A stretch of DNA of 64,000 nt, from positions 310,001-374,000 of the forward strand of contig JAWKNO010000001.1 in NCBI GenBank assembly GCA_041391665.1, written 5' to 3'. The notes under the pieces were generated by a model, which worked only from the letters and a program-made list of their open reading frames with translations, was not told the origin of the DNA and did no database searches. A program made the position numbers and the translations under genes. The stretch is from Bacteroidia bacterium. GTDB taxonomy: Bacteria; Bacteroidota; Bacteroidia; J057. Shown here piece after piece: positions 34,259 through 43,354 of the stretch (the stretch's first letter is position 1; the number at the start of each line of letters is the position of its first letter).

Positions 34259-35590
34259 ATGAATATTCGTCCTAATTATTTCCTTGTACTACTTTCTTTA
34301 TTCCTCGTGGCCGCCTGCCAGCCCGATACCGCTGAAAACGTGACAAAGCTGACGGATGAAGAACTTCTGGACCTCACGGAAAAACAAACTTTTCAGTATT
34401 TCTGGGATGGCGCAGAACCCGTTTCCGGTCTGGCGCGTGAGCGATTTCATGTGGACGGCGTTTACCCCGAAAACGACAAAAATGTAGTTACCTCAGGGGG
34501 TGGGGGTTTTGGGGTAATGGCGATCATTGCGGCCATGGATCGCGGATATATTACAAGAGAGGAGGGGGTAGCCCGGTTGGAAAAGATTACGACATTTCTG
34601 GAAAAAGCGGACAGGTTTCACGGCGCATGGTCGCACTGGATATTTGGAGAGACGGGGAAGGTAAAACCCTTTAGTCCGAAAGACGACGGCGGCGATATTG
34701 TGGAAACATCCTATATGGCGCAGGGATTGCTTTGTGCCCGGCAATATCTGATGAAAGGCAATGCCGAAGAGCAGGCACTTGCGTGGAGGATGGACACTTT
34801 ATGGAAGGAAATCGACTGGGACTGGTATAGAAACGGGAAGAATATCCTTTACTGGCATTGGTCGCCCAACTTTGCCTGGGAAATGAATTTTGGAATCGAA
34901 GGATACAACGAGTGTCTGATCACCTATGTGCTGGCAGCTTCATCGCCTACCCATGGTGTACCTGCGGAAGTGTATCACGAAGGCTGGGCGAGGAATGGAA
35001 ATTTTGTAGGAGGACCAACAAAATATGGCTATACGCTTGCGCTAAAACACAACGGCTCCCCGGAATATGGCGGTCCGTTATTCTGGTCGCATTATTCGTT
35101 TTTGGGACTGGATCCCCGCCACCTCAAAGATCAATATGCAGATTACTGGGAGCATAACCGCAACCATGTGCTGATCGACAGACAGTATTGTATCAATAAT
35201 CCCAGCGGATATGTCGGTTATGGCGAAAATTGTTGGGGGCTGACTTCCAGCTATTCACCTAATGGATACAGCGGCCATAAACCGGAAGAAGATTTGGGTG
35301 TGATTTCTCCGACGGCAGCGCTGTCATCTTTCCCCTACACACCCGAATACAGCATGGACGCCCTGCGTCATTTTTACAATGACCTGGGAGACAAAATATG
35401 GGGACCGTACGGCTTTTACGATGCTTTTTCCGAGACACAAAACTGGTACCCGCAAAAATATCTTGCGATAGATCAGGGGCCCATTGTAGTAATGATAGAA
35501 AACCATCGGAGCGGTTTGTTGTGGGATCTCTTTATGTCATGTCCTGAAGTGAAAACAGGACTGGATAAACTGGGGTTTACTTACCGCTAA
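34259..35590 (+). CDS. GH144-type (glycoamylase-like) endo-beta-1,2-glucanase lipoprotein
   Basis: A 443-residue lipoprotein (VLLSLFLVAACQPDTAENVT, Cys20) that is nearly all catalytic domain and clearly homologous to the domain in the preceding gene (DRFHGAWSHWIFGETGKVKP, NILYWHWSPNFAWEMNFGIE, YVGYGENCWGLTSSYSPNGY, PYTPEYSMDALRHFYNDLGD, IENHRSGLLWDLFMSCPEVK). It lacks the Ig-like stalk, so it probably works in the periplasm-facing side or close to the membrane while its partner reaches out. It has an insertion after GLARERF (HVDGVYPENDKN) that its partner lacks. It is the last gene of the locus. Confidence 0.86.
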   Translation: MNIRPNYFLVLLSLFLVAACQPDTAENVTKLTDEELLDLTEKQTFQYFWDGAEPVSGLARERFHVDGVYPENDKNVVTSGGGGFGVMAIIAAMDRGYITREEGVARLEKITTFLEKADRFHGAWSHWIFGETGKVKPFSPKDDGGDIVETSYMAQGLLCARQYLMKGNAEEQALAWRMDTLWKEIDWDWYRNGKNILYWHWSPNFAWEMNFGIEGYNECLITYVLAASSPTHGVPAEVYHEGWARNGNFVGGPTKYGYTLALKHNGSPEYGGPLFWSHYSFLGLDPRHLKDQYADYWEHNRNHVLIDRQYCINNPSGYVGYGENCWGLTSSYSPNGYSGHKPEEDLGVISPTAALSSFPYTPEYSMDALRHFYNDLGDKIWGPYGFYDAFSETQNWYPQKYLAIDQGPIVVMIENHRSGLLWDLFMSCPEVKTGLDKLGFTYR

Positions 35591-35602
35591 GGTTCGGAAT
35601 AC

Positions 35603-35797
35603 CTATTGGTTGTATTCCTGGAAGAGTTTTTCTTTGTATTTCGCCTTATCTACTTCGTTTCTGCGGGTAATAGAAGGCTTTTCAAAATGCCGGCGTTCGC
35701 GTACTTCCTGCAGAATGCCTGTATTTTTGATTTTCTTTTTATAGCGTTTCAGCGCTCTTTCAATGTTTTCATTGTCTTTAATCTTGATAATTATCAT
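35603..35797 (-). CDS. rpsU: 30S ribosomal protein bS21
   Basis: The 64-residue basic protein (MIIIKIKDNENIERALKRYK, then KKIKNTGILQEVRERRHFEK) is the full length usual for bS21. It joins the platform of the small ribosomal subunit, next to the anti-Shine-Dalgarno end of 16S rRNA. The gene is convergent with the GH144 gene, 12 bp apart. Upstream (35824-35860, minus-strand leader side) an imperfect hairpin CTGAAATCC/GGATTTTTCAG nested inside GACCTG/CAGGTC may be part of its leader. Confidence 0.96.
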   Translation of the reverse strand: MIIIKIKDNENIERALKRYKKKIKNTGILQEVRERRHFEKPSITRRNEVDKAKYKEKLFQEYNQ

Positions 35798-35996
35798 ATA
35801 ATTAAGTTAATGGTTGAAAAATAAGACCAGACCTGAAAAATCCAGGATTTCAGCGCAGGTCATTTTGATATAAGATTATCACACAGGAAATATCGCGCAG
35901 TGTGCGCGTAGAGTGGAGGGAATATAACTATGCAGTAATCAATCAGTATCAAAGGTCGCCATTTAAATCGTGAATCCCTAACCTATTTACTCACTT

Positions 35997-36956
35997 ATGT
36001 CTTACGGTCGCATTTCGCCTGCTTTTAAAAAGGACATTTACCGGCAGTCATCTCACTTCTCCAACGGTTCCCGACTGGTCTGCGGAACCTCCGGATTGGG
36101 CGGTGTATGGGGGGAAATAGATGAATCAGAATCGGTCGATGTCATCCTGTATATGCTCGAAAGTGGCATCAATTCCCTCGACACGGCGCCCTCCTATCAT
36201 CTTGCCGAAAAAATTCTCGGCAACGCACTCCGCCAATGGGAGGGGGAGGTATTTGTCAGTACAAAAGTCGGGCGCCTGCCAGCGAAGCGAGCGGATGAAT
36301 GTTATGTGGATTATTCTCCCAAAGCCATGAGAGAAAGTCTGCTCCGCAGCCTCGACCTCTTAGGTCAAACGAAAGCATCCCTGCTATTTCTGCATGAACC
36401 ACACCTGGTTCCCACTGATAAAATCGAAGAAATCCTCGAAACACTTTCGGGTTTTCGTGACGAGGGCCTTACCGACCTGTTGGGGGTCGGCGGAAATCCC
36501 GGCGAAAGGTTTATGCCGCATCTCACCCGGCAAAACTTTGACGTTCTTTCCGGATTCCTCGGGCTCGACGCCTGCAATCTCAGCGCGATGAAAACCTATA
36601 TTCCCCGGCTAAAAGAAGAAAACATCGCCCTTTACGCTGCCTCCGCCCTGCATATGGGGTTGCTCGGGGAAAGATTTGAAGAATACTGTCAAAACCGACC
36701 TGACAACGAGTGGATCACCCATCGCGATGTTGACACCGCCATAGCCGTAAAACGACTGGCTGACCGCGAAGGAATAGCTTTGCCCGAACTTGCCCTTCGC
36801 TATCTTTTTTCCATAGAGGAGGCCGATCGGGTAGTGGTGGGGCCGACCAATATGGCGCAGGCAAAATCAATTGTCAACTTTTGGAAAAGGGGCGGGCTGG
36901 AAGCATCATTATTTGACGAGATATCTGCTGCGATTTTGAGTCAAAATTCCCGATAA
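35997..36956 (+). CDS. Aldo/keto reductase (sugar dehydrogenase type)
   Basis: The product has 319 residues. The AKR barrel is recognisable: GTSGLGGVWGEIDE at the first strand, SLDTAPSYHLAEKILGNAL with catalytic Asp and Tyr, FVSTKVGR with the Lys, LLFLHEPH with the His, and a C-terminal nucleotide-binding part (VVVGPTNMAQAKSIV). The layout is like the D-threo-aldose/L-fucose dehydrogenase group. The FucP-like transporter gene follows after 41 bp, so the pair probably imports and oxidises a free sugar. The exact sugar cannot be read. Confidence 0.87.
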   Translation: MSYGRISPAFKKDIYRQSSHFSNGSRLVCGTSGLGGVWGEIDESESVDVILYMLESGINSLDTAPSYHLAEKILGNALRQWEGEVFVSTKVGRLPAKRADECYVDYSPKAMRESLLRSLDLLGQTKASLLFLHEPHLVPTDKIEEILETLSGFRDEGLTDLLGVGGNPGERFMPHLTRQNFDVLSGFLGLDACNLSAMKTYIPRLKEENIALYAASALHMGLLGERFEEYCQNRPDNEWITHRDVDTAIAVKRLADREGIALPELALRYLFSIEEADRVVVGPTNMAQAKSIVNFWKRGGLEASLFDEISAAILSQNSR

Positions 36957-36997
36957 TTCTACAGATTTGTAATCTTACATTTCTACTACTACCCAAA

Positions 36998-38320
36998 ATG
37001 GAAAACCCGTCCAAAAAAATTCCTGTCATTGCGTCGGCCCTGCTGGTGCCATTTGTCCTGATTACTTCGTGTTTTGCCCTTTGGGGATTTGCCAATGATA
37101 TCACCAATCCAATGGTGAAGGCGTTTTCGAAGATATTTTTGATGAGCAATTTCCAGGGGTCGCTGGTGCAGTTTGCTTTCTATGGGGGATATTTCGCCAT
37201 GGCATTTCCTGCGGCGATTTTTATCAAAAAATTTTCCTACAAATCGGGAATCCTGGTAGGATTGGGCTTGTATGCATTGGGCGCTTTTTTGTTTATCCCG
37301 GCGAGTATTGCGGGTATGTTTGGGCCATTTCTGATTGCCTATTTTATTCTTACCTGCGGACTTTCCTTCCTTGAAACCAGCGCCAACCCCTACATCCTTT
37401 CAATGGGCGATACAAAAACCGCCACCCAAAGACTAAATCTCGCCCAGGCATTTAATCCGCTGGGTTCTCTGCTGGGAATGTGGACAGCGAAGGAGATGAT
37501 CGTCGCAAAATTGAATCCCGCAGATTATGCCGCAAGGGAAATGATGCCGAAAGAGCAGTTTGATTTGGTGAAAATGGCTGACCTGGCAATTGTGAGAAAT
37601 CCGTATGTGGTGATAGGCCTGGTGATTCTTGTCATGCTGGTGGTTATCGCTGTGGTAAAAATGCCGCGTGATCAGGAAAGCGGCAAAAACCTCAATATTA
37701 TGGGGAGTCTGGAGCGGTTGTTTTCACTGAAAAGATACCGGGAAGGCGTGATTGCCCAGATGTTTTATGTAGGAGCGCAGATCATGTGCTGGACGTTTAT
37801 CATTCAGTACGGCACCGAAATCTTTGTGGGAAAAGGAATGGCCGAGCAGGACGCTGAGGTACTTTCGCAGCAATACAATATTTATGCGATGATCATATTT
37901 GCCACCAGCCGGTTTATCTGCACGTTTTTGCTGAAATATATTCGTCCGGGTGTGTTGCTGATGTGGCTGGCTATCGGTGGAATGCTATTGACGCTGAGTG
38001 TGATTTTTGTCGGTGGAATGGCAGGTCTTTATAGTCTGGTAGGCGTATCGGCCTGTATGTCGCTGATGTTTCCCACCATTTACGGGATTGCTTTGGAGGG
38101 AACGGGAGATGACGCCAAATTTGGTGCAGCGGGGTTGATCATGGCGATTTTGGGTGGTTCTGTCATGCCGCCGTTGCAGGCATTGATTATGGATTCCGGT
38201 TCATTTGGCCAAATTTCAGGTGTACGTATATCTTTTGCGCTTCCATTGATATGTTTTTGCGTAATTGCGGTGTACGGATATCGGGTGTTTACCCATCATA
38301 TGAGAGAAAATATAGTATGA
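36998..38320 (+). CDS. FucP-family sugar:proton symporter (MFS)
   Basis: A 440-residue inner-membrane protein with about 12 transmembrane segments. Family marks of the FucP branch are LITSCFALWGFANDITNPMV, GGYFAMAFPAAIFIKKFSYK, LSFLETSANPYILSMGD and QRLNLAQAFNPLGSLLG. FucP-type carriers import L-fucose, glucose/galactose or related monosaccharides with protons. Linked to the aldo/keto reductase upstream; the stop overlaps the next start (ATGA at 38317-38320). Confidence 0.91.
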   Translation: MENPSKKIPVIASALLVPFVLITSCFALWGFANDITNPMVKAFSKIFLMSNFQGSLVQFAFYGGYFAMAFPAAIFIKKFSYKSGILVGLGLYALGAFLFIPASIAGMFGPFLIAYFILTCGLSFLETSANPYILSMGDTKTATQRLNLAQAFNPLGSLLGMWTAKEMIVAKLNPADYAAREMMPKEQFDLVKMADLAIVRNPYVVIGLVILVMLVVIAVVKMPRDQESGKNLNIMGSLERLFSLKRYREGVIAQMFYVGAQIMCWTFIIQYGTEIFVGKGMAEQDAEVLSQQYNIYAMIIFATSRFICTFLLKYIRPGVLLMWLAIGGMLLTLSVIFVGGMAGLYSLVGVSACMSLMFPTIYGIALEGTGDDAKFGAAGLIMAILGGSVMPPLQALIMDSGSFGQISGVRISFALPLICFCVIAVYGYRVFTHHMRENIV

Positions 38321-39162
38321 TAAAAATTGGAGAATATCAGACATTGAAGCTGGAAAAGCGCACAGAATCAGGTGTATATCTGAGAGAGGAAGACAGCGGT
38401 GAGCGGGTATTACTTCCCAAAAAATATATAACAGAAGACCAGGAAACAGCAGGGGAAGCCAGAGTATTTGTTTATAAAGACTCGGAAGATCGCATCGTTG
38501 CTACGACCGAAACGCCGTTGCTTACGGTAGGGCAGTTTGGTTATTTGAAAGTGCTTCAGGTCAATGATACAGGCGCCTTTATGGATTGGGGTTTGGTGGA
38601 AAAAAATCTCCTCGTTCCGTTTAGCAATCAGACGCAAAAAATGGTGGAGGGCAGGTCATATCTGGTATATCTGTACGAAGACCTGACGACCCACCGGCTG
38701 GTGGGTACGGCCAGGTTTGGCGCATACCTGAGTGATAACGCAGGCGGTTACCTCGCCGACGGCGAGGCGGTGGATCTCATCATCTGGGAAAGGAGCGACC
38801 TCGGTGTCAAAGCCATCGTAAATCAAAAGTACAGTGGATTGATTTATGAGAATGAAATTTTTCAACCGCTACATACCGGCGACAAACTCAAAGGATATGT
38901 CAAACTCGTTCGCGGTGACGGGAAAATAGATATTAGTCTCAATCCCCAGGGTTATGCCTCCGTCGAACCCAATGCCCAGCGAATTTTACAAAAACTCTCC
39001 GATTCCGGCGGATTTTTCCCCGTTACCGACAAAAGCGATCCGGAGGAAATCAAAAAACATTTTGCGATGAGCAAAAAACTCTTCAAAAAAGCCATCGGCG
39101 CACTGTACAAACAGCGGCTGATTGATATTCGGGAAGATGGGATATGGCGGATAAGTGATTAG
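38317..39162 (+). CDS. CvfB-like S1-domain RNA-binding protein
   Basis: Start at 38317 (MIKIGEYQTLKLEKRTESGV) overlaps the transporter stop by ATGA; 281 residues. Consecutive S1/OB-like domains are visible (about 1-65, 67-130: FGYLKVLQVNDTGAFMDWGL, VPFSNQ; about 140-215: GVKAIVNQKYSGLIYENEIF, GYVKLVRGDGKIDISL), followed by a winged helix (KKHFAMSKKLFKKAIGALYK). This is the architecture of CvfB/YitL, an RNA-binding regulator in Gram-positives. Its link to the sugar transporter may be only translational coupling. Confidence 0.88.
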   Translation: MIKIGEYQTLKLEKRTESGVYLREEDSGERVLLPKKYITEDQETAGEARVFVYKDSEDRIVATTETPLLTVGQFGYLKVLQVNDTGAFMDWGLVEKNLLVPFSNQTQKMVEGRSYLVYLYEDLTTHRLVGTARFGAYLSDNAGGYLADGEAVDLIIWERSDLGVKAIVNQKYSGLIYENEIFQPLHTGDKLKGYVKLVRGDGKIDISLNPQGYASVEPNAQRILQKLSDSGGFFPVTDKSDPEEIKKHFAMSKKLFKKAIGALYKQRLIDIREDGIWRISD

Positions 39163-39299
39163 GTTTTATTGATTTGTGATGTTTTGCCCAAAAAGAGATA
39201 GAATTGTGTTCTTTAAAATTTGAAAAATAAAATATTCTTTATATAATGCTTCTTTATATGAGGAATATTCAAATTTCTAGTTATTTAAAAATTGAATGT

Positions 39300-40423
39300 A
39301 TGTTGAATTTTAAGAACTCAATTCTACTTTTGATGGTTAGTACTCTGACTTTTACTTGCCATGAAGCCCCCCCCCCCCGCTAACCCCAGTTTCTTCTGAG
39401 TCACCAATTTCTATTGATTTAGAAGTGCAAAGATTGGCTCAGGCTATGGCTATAATTCTCCAAGATGAGCGAGTACGTGAAGCCATTAGACAAGAAGCTA
39501 TGAAAAGAAAAGATAAAGGCTATATCATTCTCGCTTCCCAATTTGGTCAAGTAACTATTTCGGCTTCCGAAACTCTTTCCGAAAAATTAATTCATGCATA
39601 TTCGGAATTGTTCTCCAAAGATGTTGAATCTGTAGAGATAAGACTAACAAGCCTCATAGAAACAGTTCCTCAACTACAGGTTTCTATTCCACTTTTTTGC
39701 GAAAGTTGGGATATCAAAACCTTTGTCCCTGCCATAGCTTGTGAAAATTATTCTCGTAATTACCCACAAAACAGAATGGTGGCGTACGACTCCGAAGGAG
39801 GAAAGCATTTTATTTCTTTTTCGGAAGAGCCATTAAATCCAACACTGGTACTTGGCTATAGTGAACTTTTCGATAGCGAAGGTAATGAGCGGATTCAAAA
39901 CACCCTTATTTTAAATCAGGATATAGATTTTCCGTCGAGTTCACGAGTAGATGGACAAGCATTTGGATTAAGAATCATTTACAGTTCGGCAACTTGGGCT
40001 CAGCTAGATGAAAGCGGTTGGTTCAACAATACCGCAGAGTTTGCCTTTCATATTCATGCACCTAAACTATGGGCCGAGCCTATAGCTACAGTGTTCACAA
40101 CGATGACTAAGTCTCAGGTCAAAAACAACGAATGGAAATGTGTACTTACAGACTATTTTAACTGGAGTTACGGTACATATGGGGATGTCCTTATCGTTCA
40201 GGTATATGAAACTGATGGAGGAGGCAAACAAACCTACTCTATTGAATATCAAGATCCCAATACAAATACAACCTATACCTCCGGGGGGGAATATGAAGAT
40301 AATGATGACGATATGGGAAGATTACCAATCATGAATACGGATATTGACTGGCAGGTTTATAATACGGGTAAAATCGTATGGTATCTTACTGGTACCCACA
40401 GTGGCGGTTATACATGCAATTAA
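39300..40423 (+). pseudogene. Lipoprotein gene interrupted by a 12-C tract (phase-variable or frameshifted)
   Basis: The ATG at 39300 encodes a lipoprotein signal (MLNFKNSILLLMVSTLTFTC) and then Pro codons in a run of 12 C (39367-39378), after which this frame stops at TAA (39381). The long downstream frame (to 40423) reads through the C tract in a different phase (PPPPLTPVSSESPISIDL). Thirteen C would join them into a 374-residue lipoprotein with a Pro-rich linker after the lipid Cys. The body is unfamiliar: a helical start (LAQAMAIILQDERVREAIRQ) and a beta-rich C-terminal half. It is AT-rich relative to neighbours. Either slipped-strand phase variation in the OFF state, or a homopolymer sequencing error, would explain it. 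Confidence 0.75.
39367..39378 (+). repeat. Poly-C homopolymer (12 C)
   Basis: Twelve consecutive C just after the lipobox codon. In the present length the signal peptide and the body are out of frame; adding one C or removing two restores the frame. Confidence 0.9.
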
Positions 40424-40480
40424 TTTTACAATATATATTTACATTTAGGGTATATTATAATTTTCACAAAAACAACCTTT

Positions 40481-40960
40481 ATGCGACACATTCAAGCCAT
40501 TACATTCATGATTATTAGCCTGGTTATGTTTGCCTGTACAGGCGAAAACCAGCGATTTATAAACAAAATCCACAAACAACTGGAGGGTAACTGGCAGATT
40601 ACTGAAATACAAATCATGTTGTCGGATAACCGCGACAGTGTAATAACTAATGATTTGGGAACCCTCCGGTTTCCTCATTGTGAAGACTATCAGGCTGCCG
40701 ATTGCATAATTGAGCGTGTTTTCCCCGATGGGAAAAAAATAGAAGGCATCTATTTTGCCTTTAGTGACGAGCCGGAAGGTAATGGCCGAAGCCTCAATTT
40801 ATCCCTTTTTACGGGCATAGATAACTCCGCAGAACAGTGGGTGGGGCCATTTACCATTGTTACATTGGATAAGGATATTCTGCATATTTCCACACAAGGC
40901 CCTACCGCATTGGCAAACAATGGAATGGAGATGGAGATTTATGCAAGCCGTACAGAATGA
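40481..40960 (+). CDS. Small lipoprotein, lipocalin-like, unknown function
   Basis: The product has 159 residues with lipoprotein signal ATMIISLVMFAC-like segment (TFMIISLVMFACTGENQRFI, Cys19). The pattern KQLEGNWQITEIQIMLSD at the start of the mature part and successive beta strands resemble the small lipocalin-like lipoproteins of Bacteroidota. It overlaps the TonB receptor gene by ATGA (40957-40960), so it may work with that receptor. The fold call is tentative. Confidence 0.7.
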   Translation: MRHIQAITFMIISLVMFACTGENQRFINKIHKQLEGNWQITEIQIMLSDNRDSVITNDLGTLRFPHCEDYQAADCIIERVFPDGKKIEGIYFAFSDEPEGNGRSLNLSLFTGIDNSAEQWVGPFTIVTLDKDILHISTQGPTALANNGMEMEIYASRTE

Positions 40961-43353
40961 AAGGCGGGGAAAAAACGTATGCAAATTTTCTTTTAGGGAA
41001 GCGAACCTTATGTTTTTTTACGCTTTTAATAGCCTTTTTAACTCTTTCCGGACAAATTTCCATTTCCGGTTATGTGTATAATTCCGAAAATGAGGAAACG
41101 CTGGCAGGTGTTCAGGTTTATATCATGGGAACCCAGGAGGGAACTACGACTACGGATTCGGGTTACTTTGACATTGCAGTTGATAATGTCGCTTTCGTTT
41201 ATGTTATAGCGAAAGCGGCAGGTTTTACATCTGATACGGTAAAAGTAATTTTGCCCCAGGCCCAAACGCTTTCACTCCGACTCAGACCGGGAATAAGACA
41301 ACTGAATCCCGTCATCATAACTGCAAAAAGCGGATGGGTAGAGCAGACAATCGGACGCTTAAATATACCCATCGAACATTTAAGCCGAGTACCTGCCCTA
41401 GGAGGAGAACCTGATGTGATGAGGGCAATACAACTATTGCCGGGGATTCAGGGAGGCAATGAAGCGAGCAGCGGTTTACATGTACGTGGGGGGAGTCCCG
41501 ATCAGACACTTATCTTGCTGGATGGTGTTCCGGTGTATAATCCCAGTCACATAATGGGGGTTTTGTCAATTTTTGACACGGAGGCCGTTGAGGAAATAAA
41601 TCTTTATAAAGGCGGATTTCCGGCAAGATATGGAGGTAGATTGTCTTCGGTATTGGACGTTTCGCTTAGGGAGGGGAATACTCAGAATATAAAAGGAAGC
41701 GCCACAATTGGGCTACTTGCTTCAAGGATTTTTCTGGAGGGGCCTATAATCAAGGAACGCACCTCCTTTTTGATTTCCCTACGCCGGAGTTTCTGGGATT
41801 TTTTTGCGAACCCGATTCAACGGATAAGTCAGAATCCGGAAGTGCTTAGCTATAACTTTTTTGATGTTACCCTTAAAATAAACCATCAATTAAACCCGAC
41901 AAATGTGATTTCTGCCAGTTTTTATACAGGAAAGGATCGCTTTAGTACTCAGGTTGATGAGTCTGTAACGATTGACAATCAAAATTTCCGTCTGGAAGAA
42001 AAATATACTTTAGGTTGGGGTAATCGAATAGCGATGCTGAGATGGACTTCCGGTAAAGCGAATCCGTGGCTCAGCAAATTAACGCTATATAATACAATTT
42101 ATCGGTTCGATATTAGTGATCAGTTACGCCAAAATAGCAACGGAACGATCCGGAAATTTTTTCTGAGCTTTCAATCGGACATTCAGAATTGGACAATAGC
42201 AGAAGATCTTCAATTTTCCATAACCCACAATCATACTCTGCGATTAGGCGCGAATGCCGGAATGTATCTTTTTACACCGGGAGCATTTATCCTTGAACAG
42301 GATAATGACTCCACTGCGACAGAAGATAGGAATGCTTCCGGATTCCGCATTCAAACCTATGAATGGAATACCTATCTGGAAGATGAATTGGGGTTAGGAA
42401 AAAAAATTCAGATAAATGCTGGTTTAAGATTAAATGGTTTTATAAGCGGGGATAAGCAAGTAATCATCCCACAACCCCGAGTATCAGTAAATTTTGACAT
42501 TAACGCAAAAACTAGTCTGAGGGGTTCTTTTTCCCGAATGGGGCAATTTATCCATGTTCTCAGCAATTCTACAGTAAGTATGCCGCTTGACCTGTGGGTA
42601 CCTTCTACTCCTAATATCGGCCCTCAGTCGGGTTGGGAGTTGTCGGCAGGTATTTTTCGGAATGAGAGCAAATATTGGGAACTCACCCTTGAAGCTTATT
42701 ACAAACAATTGAAAGGGATGGTTGAATATCAGGAAGGAGCAAATATGTTTATGGACGGAGTGAGTACTCAATTAGCAAATACTCCCCTATGGGAACAAAA
42801 GGTGGTAACAGGTAAAGGGTGGTCTTATGGTATAGAGGGTCTTTTGCGCAAAAAAGAAGGCAGATTTGACGGATGGTTAAGTTATAGTCTTGCCTGGCAT
42901 CGGCGACAGTTTACTTTGTTAAACAACGGTGAACCATTTCCTTACAAATATGATCGCCGTCATGATTTCGATCTGGTCTTTCATTATTTATGGAAACCTA
43001 ATATATCTTTTGATTTAACGTGGAGCTATCAGAGTGGGCAGACCGGGAATTTACCCGTTGGCGGTTACGCAGCGCATCCCTGGATAGACGGTTTTGCATT
43101 TGATGATTTTATCGTTTTCTATGGCTCAAGAAATAGCTATAGATTTAAACCATATCATCGTTTGGATGTCGGCATTACCCTAAAAAAATCTCGCTGGGGA
43201 GGAACTCAAAGTTGGAAGCTGGGTGTTTATAATCTATACAATCGGGCAAATCCATTTGCAGTTAGTGTGTATGGCCGTCCCGGTACAGCATCTGTGATCG
43301 AAAGCAGTTTGTTTCCCATTCTTCCTATCGTAAGTTATCAGTGGGCATTTTGA
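40957..43353 (+). CDS. TonB-dependent outer membrane receptor
   Basis: The product has 798 residues. After a signal segment (CFFTLLIAFLTLSGQ) comes a carboxypeptidase-like domain (about 30-110: ISISGYVYNSENEETLAGVQ), then the plug (about 120-235: LLPGIQGGNEASSGLHVRGG, SPDQTLILLDGVPVYNPSHI, GGFPARYGGRLSSVLDVSLR) and a 22-strand-type barrel ending in SYQWAF with the aromatic C-terminus. It is the type of receptor paired with DUF4249 lipoproteins rather than SusD. The substrate is unknown. Flanking genes overlap or nearly touch, so this is one operon of lipoprotein, receptor and DUF4249. Confidence 0.93.
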   Translation: MKGGEKTYANFLLGKRTLCFFTLLIAFLTLSGQISISGYVYNSENEETLAGVQVYIMGTQEGTTTTDSGYFDIAVDNVAFVYVIAKAAGFTSDTVKVILPQAQTLSLRLRPGIRQLNPVIITAKSGWVEQTIGRLNIPIEHLSRVPALGGEPDVMRAIQLLPGIQGGNEASSGLHVRGGSPDQTLILLDGVPVYNPSHIMGVLSIFDTEAVEEINLYKGGFPARYGGRLSSVLDVSLREGNTQNIKGSATIGLLASRIFLEGPIIKERTSFLISLRRSFWDFFANPIQRISQNPEVLSYNFFDVTLKINHQLNPTNVISASFYTGKDRFSTQVDESVTIDNQNFRLEEKYTLGWGNRIAMLRWTSGKANPWLSKLTLYNTIYRFDISDQLRQNSNGTIRKFFLSFQSDIQNWTIAEDLQFSITHNHTLRLGANAGMYLFTPGAFILEQDNDSTATEDRNASGFRIQTYEWNTYLEDELGLGKKIQINAGLRLNGFISGDKQVIIPQPRVSVNFDINAKTSLRGSFSRMGQFIHVLSNSTVSMPLDLWVPSTPNIGPQSGWELSAGIFRNESKYWELTLEAYYKQLKGMVEYQEGANMFMDGVSTQLANTPLWEQKVVTGKGWSYGIEGLLRKKEGRFDGWLSYSLAWHRRQFTLLNNGEPFPYKYDRRHDFDLVFHYLWKPNISFDLTWSYQSGQTGNLPVGGYAAHPWIDGFAFDDFIVFYGSRNSYRFKPYHRLDVGITLKKSRWGGTQSWKLGVYNLYNRANPFAVSVYGRPGTASVIESSLFPILPIVSYQWAF

Positions 43354-43354
43354 T

